Source: Gomphosphaeria aponina SAG 52.96 = DSM 107014 (GTDB lineage Bacteria; Cyanobacteriota; Cyanobacteriia; Cyanobacteriales; Gomphosphaeriaceae). From it: a DNA stretch of 44,636 nucleotides. The notes beneath the pieces are model-generated. The model was given only the letters and a program-made list of their open reading frames with translations, was not told the DNA's origin and did not search any database. Below, one piece after another: positions 1-8,677 of this stretch; position 1 is the stretch's first letter, and each line of letters begins with the position of its first letter. The position numbers and the translations under genes are program-made. The stretch is from the NCBI GenBank assembly GCA_016903655.1, contig JADQBC010000010.1:1-44636 (forward strand), given 5' to 3'.

Positions 1-81
1 CATCATCGTTTAGATAGAGATTTGAACGGAGCAATTAACATTTTTTTCAATTCCTTGGTTATCCAAGGCGGTCTCGGCTAA
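1..81 (+). pseudogene. C-terminal end of an IS200/IS605-type TnpB (partial, runs off left edge)
   Basis: Frame 1 reads HHRLDRDLNGAINIFFNSLVIQGGLG*; DRDLNGAINI matches the TnpB RuvC-III signature (DRDxNAAxNI). Confidence 0.6.
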
Positions 82-83
82 TA

Positions 84-797
84 GACAGTATTTCAACAGA
101 TTCTACTTGTTTATTCAAGTTTAGTCGTGAAAAATTAGCACATGAACTTTGGGTAAATGGAATCACACTAACACTGGATAAATACAGACAAGATATTCTC
201 GCAGCCCAGAATGCTATTGATGGAACATTAGAAAATGATACTCTCTCGGGAAATAAACAGCCTAACCTGATCAATGGTTTTGAGGGGAGTGACAGAATAG
301 TTGGGAGAGGAGGAAGGGATCAAATATTCGGTGGTAGTGAAAATGACATACTCTTTGGTGGTAGTGAAAATGATCAATTAAACGGCGGGCTAGGAAATGA
401 CATACTCTTTGGTGGTAGTGAAAATGATCAATTAAACGGCGGGCTAGGAGGTGATTTATTAATTGGAGGCGCTGGTGCAGATCATTTTATCTTATATTCC
501 CCATCTGAAAAACAAGATATTATCCGCGACTTCACAACACAAGAAGACAAGATAATTATTGATGCTAAAGGTTTTGGTGGTGGACTAACCCCAGGTGTCT
601 TAGGGTCAGAATCCTTTACGCTGGGAATTGCTGCACAAGATCTAAATGATCGTTTCATTTACAATAATTCTATCGGTCCAAAAGGATATGGAAAATTATT
701 ATATGATGTTGATGGTTCAGGTCCTACACAAAAAGTTAGAATAGCTCTTTTCCCCAATGCACCTGCTCTCACTGCTACTGATTTTGAGATAATTTAA
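84..797 (+). CDS. RTX-type calcium-binding repeat protein, C-terminal part (5' end missing or interrupted)
   Basis: Open frame 3 with nonapeptide repeats (NDILFGGSENDQLNGGLGGDLLIGGAGADHF) and the typical tail DIIRDFTTQEDKIIID...; stop at 795-797. Confidence 0.75.
   Translation, partial: DSISTDSTCLFKFSREKLAHELWVNGITLTLDKYRQDILAAQNAIDGTLENDTLSGNKQPNLINGFEGSDRIVGRGGRDQIFGGSENDILFGGSENDQLNGGLGNDILFGGSENDQLNGGLGGDLLIGGAGADHFILYSPSEKQDIIRDFTTQEDKIIIDAKGFGGGLTPGVLGSESFTLGIAAQDLNDRFIYNNSIGPKGYGKLLYDVDGSGPTQKVRIALFPNAPALTATDFEII
342..449 (+). repeat. Two perfect 54-bp tandem copies encoding 18 aa (two RTX nonapeptides each)
   Basis: aatgacatactctttggtggtagtgaaaatgatcaattaaacggcgggctagga at 342-395 and 396-449, identical. 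Confidence 0.9.
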
Positions 798-1053
798 GTG
801 CTTTTTAAATGGATAAACTACACTAATTAATAGTGAGTCCTTGTCAGCCTCCGCTGCGGACTTTCTTTATGTAGCTCCCAATTTCAATGCCTGGGGATTT
901 TGGGCTGCAATGAATGCTTTTGCATAATAATTAAAACCCCCTTTTCTCTGACTAATAAAAAACAGACCTTTTGTCTTATTAAAATAAGTAAAAAATAATA
1001 TAAAACAGCCCTGCTAGGTTAGGGGGAATTAAACCAAAAAATCTTGTCCAAAA

Positions 1054-1635
1054 ATGATAACTAGCAACTTGCATGAATTTAAAAACGTCCAGCCTAAAAA
1101 TATGCAAATGAAAATAACATCACTAAAGAATATAACTGAGATTCCTTACTTAAATGAACAAGGAAAGCTACCTGAAGAGTTGCAAGGAAAAATCGGCGCT
1201 TATGCAGTTTTTAATCAAGAAAAAGAGCTGCAATTTGTGGGATATTCACGGGAAATTTATCTCAGCCTGAAACAACATTTAGTGCGTCAACCAGAAAATT
1301 GTTATTGGCTAAAATACCAAACCATAACCCATCCCAGTCGTACAATTTTAGAAGAAATTCGCTCTTCCTGGATAAGAGAAAATGGGACAATTCCTCCAGG
1401 AAATAGCACAGAAGAGGCAAAATGGACTCAACCAATTGATGCCAAACTTTCCATGACAGAAGGGGAACAAGCAACATATAATAACAGTGATGAATTAGGA
1501 AAAATTAAACTGCTAAAACAAGTAGCCAGAAAAGTAGAAGCGGAAATAAAAGAAAGTCTGAAACGCAGAGAATTACAAGAAGACATCCGCTTTAATCCGA
1601 AAATAAAAGAACAAGGTTTACTTGACCTTCAATAA
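1054..1635 (+). CDS. GIY-YIG nuclease-like protein
   Basis: KIGAYAVFNQEKELQFVGYSREIYLSLKQHL...SWIRENG fits a cyanobacterial GIY-YIG-family protein. Confidence 0.65.
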   Translation: MITSNLHEFKNVQPKNMQMKITSLKNITEIPYLNEQGKLPEELQGKIGAYAVFNQEKELQFVGYSREIYLSLKQHLVRQPENCYWLKYQTITHPSRTILEEIRSSWIRENGTIPPGNSTEEAKWTQPIDAKLSMTEGEQATYNNSDELGKIKLLKQVARKVEAEIKESLKRRELQEDIRFNPKIKEQGLLDLQ

Positions 1636-1748
1636 ATATTACCCAATTCGGTTATTGAAATACAAAGAAGCTTCTAGAAAGCAGATGAAAAAATAACAAG
1701 CTATGATATAGTGAGAGGTTAACAAGCAGATTTCTCCCTTTTCTATTG

Positions 1749-3335
1749 ATGATGCAACCATTGTTAAACAATCGTTACCGTATAGTAAAAACCTTGGGTA
1801 GAGGTGGCTTTGGCGAGACTTTTCTGGCAGTAGATACCCATTTACCATCAGGGAAAAAGTGCGTGATTAAACAGCTAAAACCAGCCATAGAAGCGCCAGA
1901 AATACCCCAATGGATACAAGAGCGCTTTCAGCGAGAGGCGGCAATTTTAGAAGAACTGGGTGCAGGAAGTGAGCAAATTCCTAAACTTGCTGCCTATTTT
2001 GCAGAAAATGGTAACTTTTATTTAGTTCAGGAATGGATCGAAGGGGAGACACTGACACAAAAGGTGGCGCAAACAGGAACTCTGTCAGAGGCAGAAGTAA
2101 CACGAATCTTGGTTAACCTTCTGCCAGTATTGGATTATATCCACAGTCGCCGCATTGTTCATCGGGATGTGAAACCTGATAATATTATTCTCCGTGTGGC
2201 AGATGGTTTGCCAGTATTAATTGATTTTGGGGCGGTAAAAGAGGCAATAACTACGGTGATTAAACCAGGAAATGCCCCCCCTTCACAAGCAATTGGTACT
2301 CCTGGCTATATGCCATCCGAACAAGCAGCGGGTCGTCCAGTTTATGCTAGTGATTTGTATAGTTTGGGCTTAACAGCAGTATTTTTATTAACAGGAGTAA
2401 TACCTCAAGCCTTAGAAACTAATGAGCAAACAGGAGAAATTCTCTGGCGACGGGTTGCACCTGGGCTGCATTCTCAATTAGCTACAGTTATTGATAAGGC
2501 CATTCGTTTTCATCCTCGCGATCGCTTTACCAACGCCCAGGAAATGCTCTCTGCTTTACAGTTTTGCCCAAATACTCCTCCCGTAATCTACCCAAGAGGG
2601 ACTCCCGCACCACAACCTGTTCAACCCCCAACTGGTAAAACAGTGGTGGTTGCTCCTCCCCAGGGAGAAGAAGAACATGACTGGCTGAAGTTAGTAGTTT
2701 TACCTGTGTTATTCGTAGGCGGATTGGGTATTTTTGCTTTCGCCCTTGGGTTTAGTTTATTTTTACCCAGGGAAGAATCTGACCCTATTGTAGTAACACA
2801 GACAGAAGTAGAACCAACTCCAGAAGTAGAACCAACTCCAGAACCTAGTCTAGAACCAGAAACAACATTAGAAACAGAAGAGGAACCAACTCCAGAAGAG
2901 GAACCAACTCCCATTCCACCGCCAGTCAAGCCAGAAAATCCGCTCCCCATCTTTCCTTTGGGGACAAATGGGGAAGAAATATTGCAAGCTTTGGGAGAAC
3001 CAAATTCAAAGAATAAAGGCTATTATCCAGATACTGTGGCTTGGAGTTATGAATATTCAGAACCCAATTCAGTAAAGATACGCTATATAATAAATGAAAA
3101 GACAGGAAAACTGAGTGAAACAGAGATTTATTTTTCTCCATCAGTAGCATTAGAAGTTATGGAACAAAGCTTAAATGATTTATTAGGAGGAAATACTCCC
3201 GAATATATTAAAGAGGGACTGAGAGAGATTTACGCAGGTCAAAATGATATGCGCTCATTTTCTCAGGAGAATTTAGAAGGTTGGATTCGTCTAGAACAAA
3301 ATCAAGAAATTTTTCTCAGAATTGGGAAAAAATAG
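1749..3335 (+). CDS. Serine/threonine protein kinase with TM segment and Pro/Glu-rich linker
   Basis: Kinase motifs GRGGFGETF, HRDVKPDN, DFGAVK, GTPGYMPSEQ; hydrophobic helix; EPTPEVEPTPE linker. Confidence 0.92.
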   Translation: MMQPLLNNRYRIVKTLGRGGFGETFLAVDTHLPSGKKCVIKQLKPAIEAPEIPQWIQERFQREAAILEELGAGSEQIPKLAAYFAENGNFYLVQEWIEGETLTQKVAQTGTLSEAEVTRILVNLLPVLDYIHSRRIVHRDVKPDNIILRVADGLPVLIDFGAVKEAITTVIKPGNAPPSQAIGTPGYMPSEQAAGRPVYASDLYSLGLTAVFLLTGVIPQALETNEQTGEILWRRVAPGLHSQLATVIDKAIRFHPRDRFTNAQEMLSALQFCPNTPPVIYPRGTPAPQPVQPPTGKTVVVAPPQGEEEHDWLKLVVLPVLFVGGLGIFAFALGFSLFLPREESDPIVVTQTEVEPTPEVEPTPEPSLEPETTLETEEEPTPEEEPTPIPPPVKPENPLPIFPLGTNGEEILQALGEPNSKNKGYYPDTVAWSYEYSEPNSVKIRYIINEKTGKLSETEIYFSPSVALEVMEQSLNDLLGGNTPEYIKEGLREIYAGQNDMRSFSQENLEGWIRLEQNQEIFLRIGKK

Positions 3336-3342
3336 TTGATAG

Positions 3343-3391
3343 TCAACCATCAACAATTAACCATTAACCATTAACCATCAACCATCAACCA
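3343..3391 (+). repeat. Heptamer array (TCAACCA/TTAACCA)x7 running into the start codon of the next kinase gene
   Basis: tcaacca tcaacaa ttaacca ttaacca ttaacca tcaacca tcaacca followed by tg; the last A is the A of ATG at 3391. Confidence 0.9.
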
Positions 3392-4965
3392 TGAGTCACT
3401 GTTTGAATCCTGAATGTCTGCATAAAAATCCCTTGGGGACAAAACTTTGTGAGCGGTGCGGGTCAAAAATACTGTTATGGGATCGCTATCGAGCAGTACA
3501 TTGTATCGGTGCAGGGGGAATGGGGCGCACTTTTTTAGCAGTAGATCAACATCGGTTAAACAGTCGCTGCGTCATTAAACAATTTATAGATTTAAAACAA
3601 GCTGGGAGACAAAGAGATAAATTAATTAAATTATTTAAACAGGAAGCAATTCGCCTAGACGAGTTAGGGGAACATCCTCAAATTCCCGACCTGTTAGCTT
3701 TTAAGGAACAAGAAGGAAGACTATATTTGGTACAAGAATTTATTAATGGTCAAGATTTACTAAGAGAGTTGGACAAAGAAGGATTATTTACTGAAGAAAA
3801 GGTGATAAAAATCCTCAATGATTTATTACCAGTGCTGGAATTTATTCACAAAAAAAATATAATTCATCGGGATATAAAACCAGCTAATATTATTAGAAAT
3901 GAACAAGGGGATTTAGTCTTAATTGATTTTGGAGTAGCCAAAGAATTAACAGATACTGCACTAAATTCACAAGGAACTATTGTAGGGACTGCTGCCTATG
4001 CGGCACCAGAACAACTCCAAGGAATGGCATTTCCCGCAAGCGATCTCTATGGTTTAGGGGCAACTTGTATTCGCTTATTAACAGGAGCATTTCGCAAATC
4101 AGATGGATCTGATGAGTTATTTGATCCGCTCAAGATGGAGTGGAAATGGCGACATAAAACTTCAACAAGCGAGAATTTAGGTAATGTGTTAGATAAATTA
4201 GTGCAGTATCGAGTAAGCGATCGCTTTCACACGGCGGCTGAAGTTTTAACTGCACTCGCACCCCAACCAATTAAATTAAATCGTCCTCCCCAACCACCTC
4301 CACCACCTGCACCCATGAGCAAAACTGGGCTTCGGAAATATAGAAGCACTTTCTCTACCACAAAAACCCCTTTTTCTCCCGAAGAGCAACCGACAAAAAT
4401 AAATGAAAAGAGAAATCAACTCCCTGTAGCAGAGCCAACCACCTTTGTCATACCTGCTGTGACTGCGGTTTCTATTCCTAGTGATGTTAGTGCTGACTAT
4501 ACAAAATTAAGAGATTTATTACACGGTCAAAAATATCTTGAAGCAGATCGAGAAACTTATAAATTAATGTTGCGAGTTGCTCGTCGCGATCCTCAAGGAT
4601 GGTTGCGACCAGAAGATCTAGAAAAATTCCCCTGCACTGACTTAAAAATCCTTGACCAACTCTGGGGAGAATACAGTGGTGGACGCTTTGGTTTTACTAT
4701 GCAAAAACAGATTTATCAAAGTTTAGGCGGTACTGAAAAATATCATAAACAAATATGGCTAGAATTTTGCAAACAAGTAGGTTGGCTGGTGGGGGAAAAA
4801 TGGTTAACTCATTCTCAGTTAAACTTTCAACGGACAGCCCGCATAGGACATTTACCTGTGGCTAATGCTACGGATTTAATGGGAGGTATGGTTGTGTTGA
4901 ATACTAACTTAATTGATCATGGATATTTTACTGCTCTCATTCAGAAAATTGGTGTTTGTTGTTGA
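3391..4965 (+). CDS. Ser/Thr protein kinase with N-terminal zinc ribbon and C-terminal GUN4 domain
   Basis: CLNPECLHKNPLGTKLCERCG; GAGGMGRTFLA; HRDIKPANI; C-terminal DYTKLRDLLHGQKYLEADRETYKLMLRVARRDPQGWLRPEDLEKFPCTDLKILDQLWGEYSGGRFGFTMQKQIYQSLGG is GUN4-like. Confidence 0.92.
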   Translation: MSHCLNPECLHKNPLGTKLCERCGSKILLWDRYRAVHCIGAGGMGRTFLAVDQHRLNSRCVIKQFIDLKQAGRQRDKLIKLFKQEAIRLDELGEHPQIPDLLAFKEQEGRLYLVQEFINGQDLLRELDKEGLFTEEKVIKILNDLLPVLEFIHKKNIIHRDIKPANIIRNEQGDLVLIDFGVAKELTDTALNSQGTIVGTAAYAAPEQLQGMAFPASDLYGLGATCIRLLTGAFRKSDGSDELFDPLKMEWKWRHKTSTSENLGNVLDKLVQYRVSDRFHTAAEVLTALAPQPIKLNRPPQPPPPPAPMSKTGLRKYRSTFSTTKTPFSPEEQPTKINEKRNQLPVAEPTTFVIPAVTAVSIPSDVSADYTKLRDLLHGQKYLEADRETYKLMLRVARRDPQGWLRPEDLEKFPCTDLKILDQLWGEYSGGRFGFTMQKQIYQSLGGTEKYHKQIWLEFCKQVGWLVGEKWLTHSQLNFQRTARIGHLPVANATDLMGGMVVLNTNLIDHGYFTALIQKIGVCC

Positions 4966-5017
4966 TGGTTGATGGTTGATAGTTGATAGTTGATGGTTGA
5001 TAGTTGATGGTTGATGG
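4962..5017 (+). repeat. Heptamer array (TTGATGG/TTGATAG)x8, inverted relative to the array at 3343-3391
   Basis: Eight consecutive 7-mers differing only at position 6; the kinase stop codon TGA (4963-4965) lies in the first unit. Confidence 0.9.
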
Positions 5018-5044
5018 TCTTCCATGAACGATTAACAATAAAAA

Positions 5045-6313
5045 CTAATGAGAGAGATAATTATTCGCTGTCAACAACATAATCAGTCCAGTTATCAAAG
5101 CAGTTTTATATGATTGGGGAACAGGATTTTTATTTTTTTTATTTGAATTAAAAACTATAGAAGTGGATTGAGGTTGGTATTTTCCCACCTGTTGTAAGCA
5201 TAAAAACCAATCAATAGTTTCTGGCTTCACCCATCCTTTTTTCACAGCTATTTCTCCAAACCTTTTACCTGTTAGAGACTGCTCATTTAAAATAGAAGAT
5301 ATTTGTTTGGTTGTTAAGATGTTAGCTTTTCCGAGATATTCTCCTAAGCGGAGAGCTTGTTGACTTTCAATTAAATCATCTAATTCTTTGGCAAAGAAAT
5401 CAATTACCTCTGGTGATACCCAGCCCTTTTCAACTATAATTTCTCCCAAGAGACGGTGACGTTGTTGTTCCTTGATTTCCAGAGCTGCTTGCAGTTGTTC
5501 TGCTGAAATTAAACCCGCTTTTTTCAGACGTAACCCCAGAGGTAAAGACTGTAATTCTAAGAGCCAAGAAAATTGATAGTGGTTGAGCTTTTGCTGTATC
5601 ACATAACCAAAAAAAGGGAGACTTTCTACTAAGTAGCGCCGCCAAAGACGTTGAGGTTCTGAGGCAAGTCGGAATAACCATTCTAAACCTACTTGACTCA
5701 TCCATTTAGGCGATCGCCGAACACAACCAGCTTCAAAATCTATAGTTGCACCAATTCCCAAAAATACCTTAACATTAACTAACTGGTTTTTATACTTAGC
5801 AATCCACTTTTCTTGTTTAGGAGCGCCCAACCCAACTGCCAAAACTGTAGCCCCAGATTTGTTAATTTTATCAAGAATTTTCTCACATTCTAACTCATCT
5901 TTTTCAAAGCCAAAATCAGGGGAATAAGTATCTACTACTATTTCCCTTTCTACTTGCTGATTAATTTTAATTTTAGCTTTTTCGGCTACTCCTGCTTCAG
6001 CTCCCAATAAAAATATTTTAACTTTTTCGTTGTTTTTGTTATATTGGTAAAAAGCAGGGAATAAATCAGACCCAGAAATCTTTTCTGTGATTGGATTACC
6101 TAAGATTTTTGAAATATATTGGAGAATTTTACTATCGCAAACTCGATATTCTGCGATCTTATAAGCTTTAAGTAATTCAAGATCGTTCTGCAATTTAACT
6201 AAGTGATCTATATTAGGTGTCACCACAAAGCCTCCAGCATGAGTTAGTTTCTCTAATAACTCCTTCATGCTTAAGTTGTCTATCTCTATGTTAAGCAACT
6301 TTACTGGTTTCAT
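5045..6313 (-). CDS. WecG/TagA/CpsF-family glycosyltransferase with C-terminal extension resembling PilB/MshE N-terminal repeats
   Basis: Family pattern TPNIDHLVKL...RVCDSKIL...KISGSDLFPAF...AVGLGAPKQEKW...FLGIGATIDFEAG; C-terminal LRLKKAGLISAEQLQAALEIKEQQRHRLLGEIIVEKGWVSPEVIDFF and RFGEIAVKKGWVKPETIDWFL. Confidence 0.88.
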   Translation of the reverse strand: MKPVKLLNIEIDNLSMKELLEKLTHAGGFVVTPNIDHLVKLQNDLELLKAYKIAEYRVCDSKILQYISKILGNPITEKISGSDLFPAFYQYNKNNEKVKIFLLGAEAGVAEKAKIKINQQVEREIVVDTYSPDFGFEKDELECEKILDKINKSGATVLAVGLGAPKQEKWIAKYKNQLVNVKVFLGIGATIDFEAGCVRRSPKWMSQVGLEWLFRLASEPQRLWRRYLVESLPFFGYVIQQKLNHYQFSWLLELQSLPLGLRLKKAGLISAEQLQAALEIKEQQRHRLLGEIIVEKGWVSPEVIDFFAKELDDLIESQQALRLGEYLGKANILTTKQISSILNEQSLTGKRFGEIAVKKGWVKPETIDWFLCLQQVGKYQPQSTSIVFNSNKKNKNPVPQSYKTALITGLIMLLTANNYLSH

Positions 6314-6559
6314 TTTTTTTCGGGTTACTTTATATTTATAAAAATTACTAAGTGAGTTTGGAGAAAAAATCTAAATCAGTGAGCAGGTTTAATTTTTTTT
6401 TCCCCCTAATAATTTTATTCTACCCGAAAATCAAAGAAAATATCAACAGTACAAATATTTAAAAAAGATGGAAATAAGTAAAAGTCATATGTAAAAACAC
6501 TGAAACATTAACAAAAATAAATAAGAGCCAAATAGGGGAATAAATTATAAGTGAGGTAC

Positions 6560-6585
6560 AGACTACCCCTCAAGAGGGGTAGTCT
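6560..6585. other. Perfect 11-bp stem / 4-nt loop hairpin
   Basis: agactacccct caag aggggtagtct; no T-run follows on either strand. Confidence 0.8.
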
Positions 6586-6716
6586 AAAATTAACCCCGAA
6601 TGCGGTTCAATAGTTTAGTAAAAATCTAGGTAAACTTAGGTATAATAGCTCTTAGTTTAACCTGCGATTCCTTTGGGCAAAAGTAGAAGGGGATAAACTC
6701 TAAAACGTAAGTCCAG

Positions 6717-6770
6717 CTTGAAACTGAACCATTCCCTTGAATGCTTGAAACTGAACCATTCCCTTGAATG
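6717..6770 (+). repeat. Two perfect 27-bp tandem copies upstream of the TnpB-like gene
   Basis: cttgaaactgaaccattcccttgaatg at 6717-6743 and 6744-6770. Confidence 0.9.
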
Positions 6771-7077
6771 CAGAACCTTGACAACTCTGTCTTTTTGTAG
6801 GTACAACAATACAGGCTAGTTATCGGTTTGACAGCTAATTATTACTGACAAAGAGATTTGGCAGTAAACTGATTTTTTCTTGATGTAAGCATATTGATAT
6901 AGAAATTATCATCATTAACAAAAAAGCTGAAATATCGCGGAAGAACTGGTGCAGAATGTAAAGAGAGATTATGCAAGTTTTTGCAGCCAGATTATACGGT
7001 CATAGACCGTAGTCATCGAGTCAGAAATTAATTGAGGAGCTAGCTGCAACAACAAAAAAAAATATCAACCCACCCCC

Positions 7078-7107
7078 TTGACGTAAAAGGTTAAATGTTG
7101 TTATAAT
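7078..7107 (+). promoter_or_regulatory. Sigma70-type promoter for the TnpB-like gene
   Basis: TTGACG (7078-7083), 18-nt spacer, TATAAT (7102-7107), about 35 nt before the ATG. Confidence 0.6.
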
Positions 7108-7141
7108 GTTGGCATAGATAAAAAATAGGTTTTAAAAATAT

Positions 7142-8677
7142 ATGCCCCTGGCAGCCCATCATACATACATATTAACTCAAATAATGCCAATAGTAGATTG
7201 TTCAGACTATGAGCAATTGGATTATATTATGAATAAATGTGGCATTGTTCGTTCCGAAGTATATAATAGGCTGGGTTCTCTTAAAGGTTGGGGGAAAAAC
7301 TGGAAATTCACAGATAAAATTATTAGAGAAAAATTAACACCTGAACAATTAGGAATACCATCAAAAATATTTGAATATAGCAGTGTCGATTGTTTTAAAG
7401 CTATTTCAGCGCAACAAGATGCTGCTATTAGTTTTTTAATTAAAGATATTTACCAGAAAACAAATGATGCTAACGAAAGAAAAAGATTAATCAATTTATT
7501 ATCTTCAGAACCTACTAAAGACAATTGGTTACACAGAAAATTTAGAAAACAATATTTAAAAGGACATACTTACTTAAGAAACCAAATAGTTTATCACAAG
7601 CAAGCCTATAAATGTATTAGGATTAGTCGCTACAAGGTAAAAATTCAAGTACAGGGAATTGAAAAAGGTAAGCGCATTACTTTGGTTGTAAAAACCAATA
7701 AATTACCTACTGGTCAAATTAGGGTAATACAAAATAATGGTAAATATGAAATTCATACAGCCTTGAAAAGAAAAGTATCTTCAAAACCTAAAAAAATTGA
7801 GAGAGTAATAGGGTTAGATAAAGGTTATACTGAGGTTTTTTTTAGCTCTGAGAATAAGGTAATTGCTAAAGAATTGGGGACTAAATTAACTCAAAAAACT
7901 GAGAGAATTAACAGGGAGAACAAAAACAGAAATCGTTTATTTGCTAATGGTAAACTTCATAAAAATGAGCAAAAAAGACAGAATATTATTGAGCAGAATT
8001 TAGGGAGAAAAAGAAAGAATAAAAAGCTTAATAAAGACAAACAAGAAATTAAATCTTATATTAGGCAAGAGTTAAAGACTGTCTTAAAAACTCCTACCTT
8101 AATTTATGCTGAAGACTTAACATCACCTATAAGAAATAAAACCCAAAATAAGCGCATCAACAGACAGTTAAATAGTTGGGTCAAGGGTGAATTACAGAAA
8201 TCGCTCGAAGAGATATGTAGGGCTACTGGTTCAACCGTAATAACAGTAAACCCAGCATATACGTCGCAAATAGATCACCTTACGGGGACTTTATTGGGAG
8301 TCAGAAAGGGTGATAGATTTTACCGTTACAATGGGGACGTATTGCAAAGTGATTATAATGCTGCTAAGAATATTCTTGCTCGTGGTACAGAGCAAGAAAT
8401 AACGCGATATACAAAATATCGTGAAGTCAAAACAGTGTTATTAAAACGTACCGTGACATATCTTCACTCCATTGATAGTAGTGTAAGTGAAGCTATAGAC
8501 AATGAGTGGCTAAATTCAAAGTTTAGTAGTGAAGCTTTAGCTATTGAGGAGGATATGTTTCCCCCTGGGGTAGGGGGAAAGATTAAGCAGGATCAAGGGA
8601 GTGGTAATCAAGCTACGAAAGATTCACCAATCTATCACGCAAATGAGTGTGGTCAGTTAGAATTACCTGGCTTTTGA
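7142..8677 (+). CDS. TnpB/Cas12-like RuvC nuclease lacking the Cys zinc ribbon
   Basis: RuvC-I VIGLDKGYTEVFF, RuvC-II LIYAEDLTSPI, RuvC-III LQSDYNAAKNILAR; between YTSQ and SDYNAAKN there are no cysteines. Confidence 0.85.
   Translation: MPLAAHHTYILTQIMPIVDCSDYEQLDYIMNKCGIVRSEVYNRLGSLKGWGKNWKFTDKIIREKLTPEQLGIPSKIFEYSSVDCFKAISAQQDAAISFLIKDIYQKTNDANERKRLINLLSSEPTKDNWLHRKFRKQYLKGHTYLRNQIVYHKQAYKCIRISRYKVKIQVQGIEKGKRITLVVKTNKLPTGQIRVIQNNGKYEIHTALKRKVSSKPKKIERVIGLDKGYTEVFFSSENKVIAKELGTKLTQKTERINRENKNRNRLFANGKLHKNEQKRQNIIEQNLGRKRKNKKLNKDKQEIKSYIRQELKTVLKTPTLIYAEDLTSPIRNKTQNKRINRQLNSWVKGELQKSLEEICRATGSTVITVNPAYTSQIDHLTGTLLGVRKGDRFYRYNGDVLQSDYNAAKNILARGTEQEITRYTKYREVKTVLLKRTVTYLHSIDSSVSEAIDNEWLNSKFSSEALAIEEDMFPPGVGGKIKQDQGSGNQATKDSPIYHANECGQLELPGF

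Noticed and set aside
59-274. 71-aa antisense ORF opposite the RTX fragment
   Set aside because: Overlaps the RTX frame, no family resemblance.
2621-2950. 109-aa antisense Gly/Ser/Val-rich ORF
   Set aside because: It is the complement of the low-complexity Pro/Glu linker of the kinase; shadow ORF.
3343-5017. Heptamer arrays as CRISPR or origin iterons
   Set aside because: Contiguous 7-bp repeats without spacers; no replication initiator gene nearby.
6641-6646. TATAAT in the left end as a confident promoter
   Set aside because: No convincing -35 at the right spacing; kept only as a hint within the ncRNA finding.
6717-6770. 27-bp direct repeats near a TnpB/Cas12-like gene considered as a CRISPR array
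   Set aside because: Only two adjacent copies with no spacer between them and no cas1/cas2 or adaptation genes in the window.
7142-8677. Cas12k / CRISPR-associated transposon effector
   Set aside because: RuvC catalytic motifs look intact, the protein is short, and no tnsB/tnsC/tniQ or CRISPR array is present; a TnpB-family call is safer.
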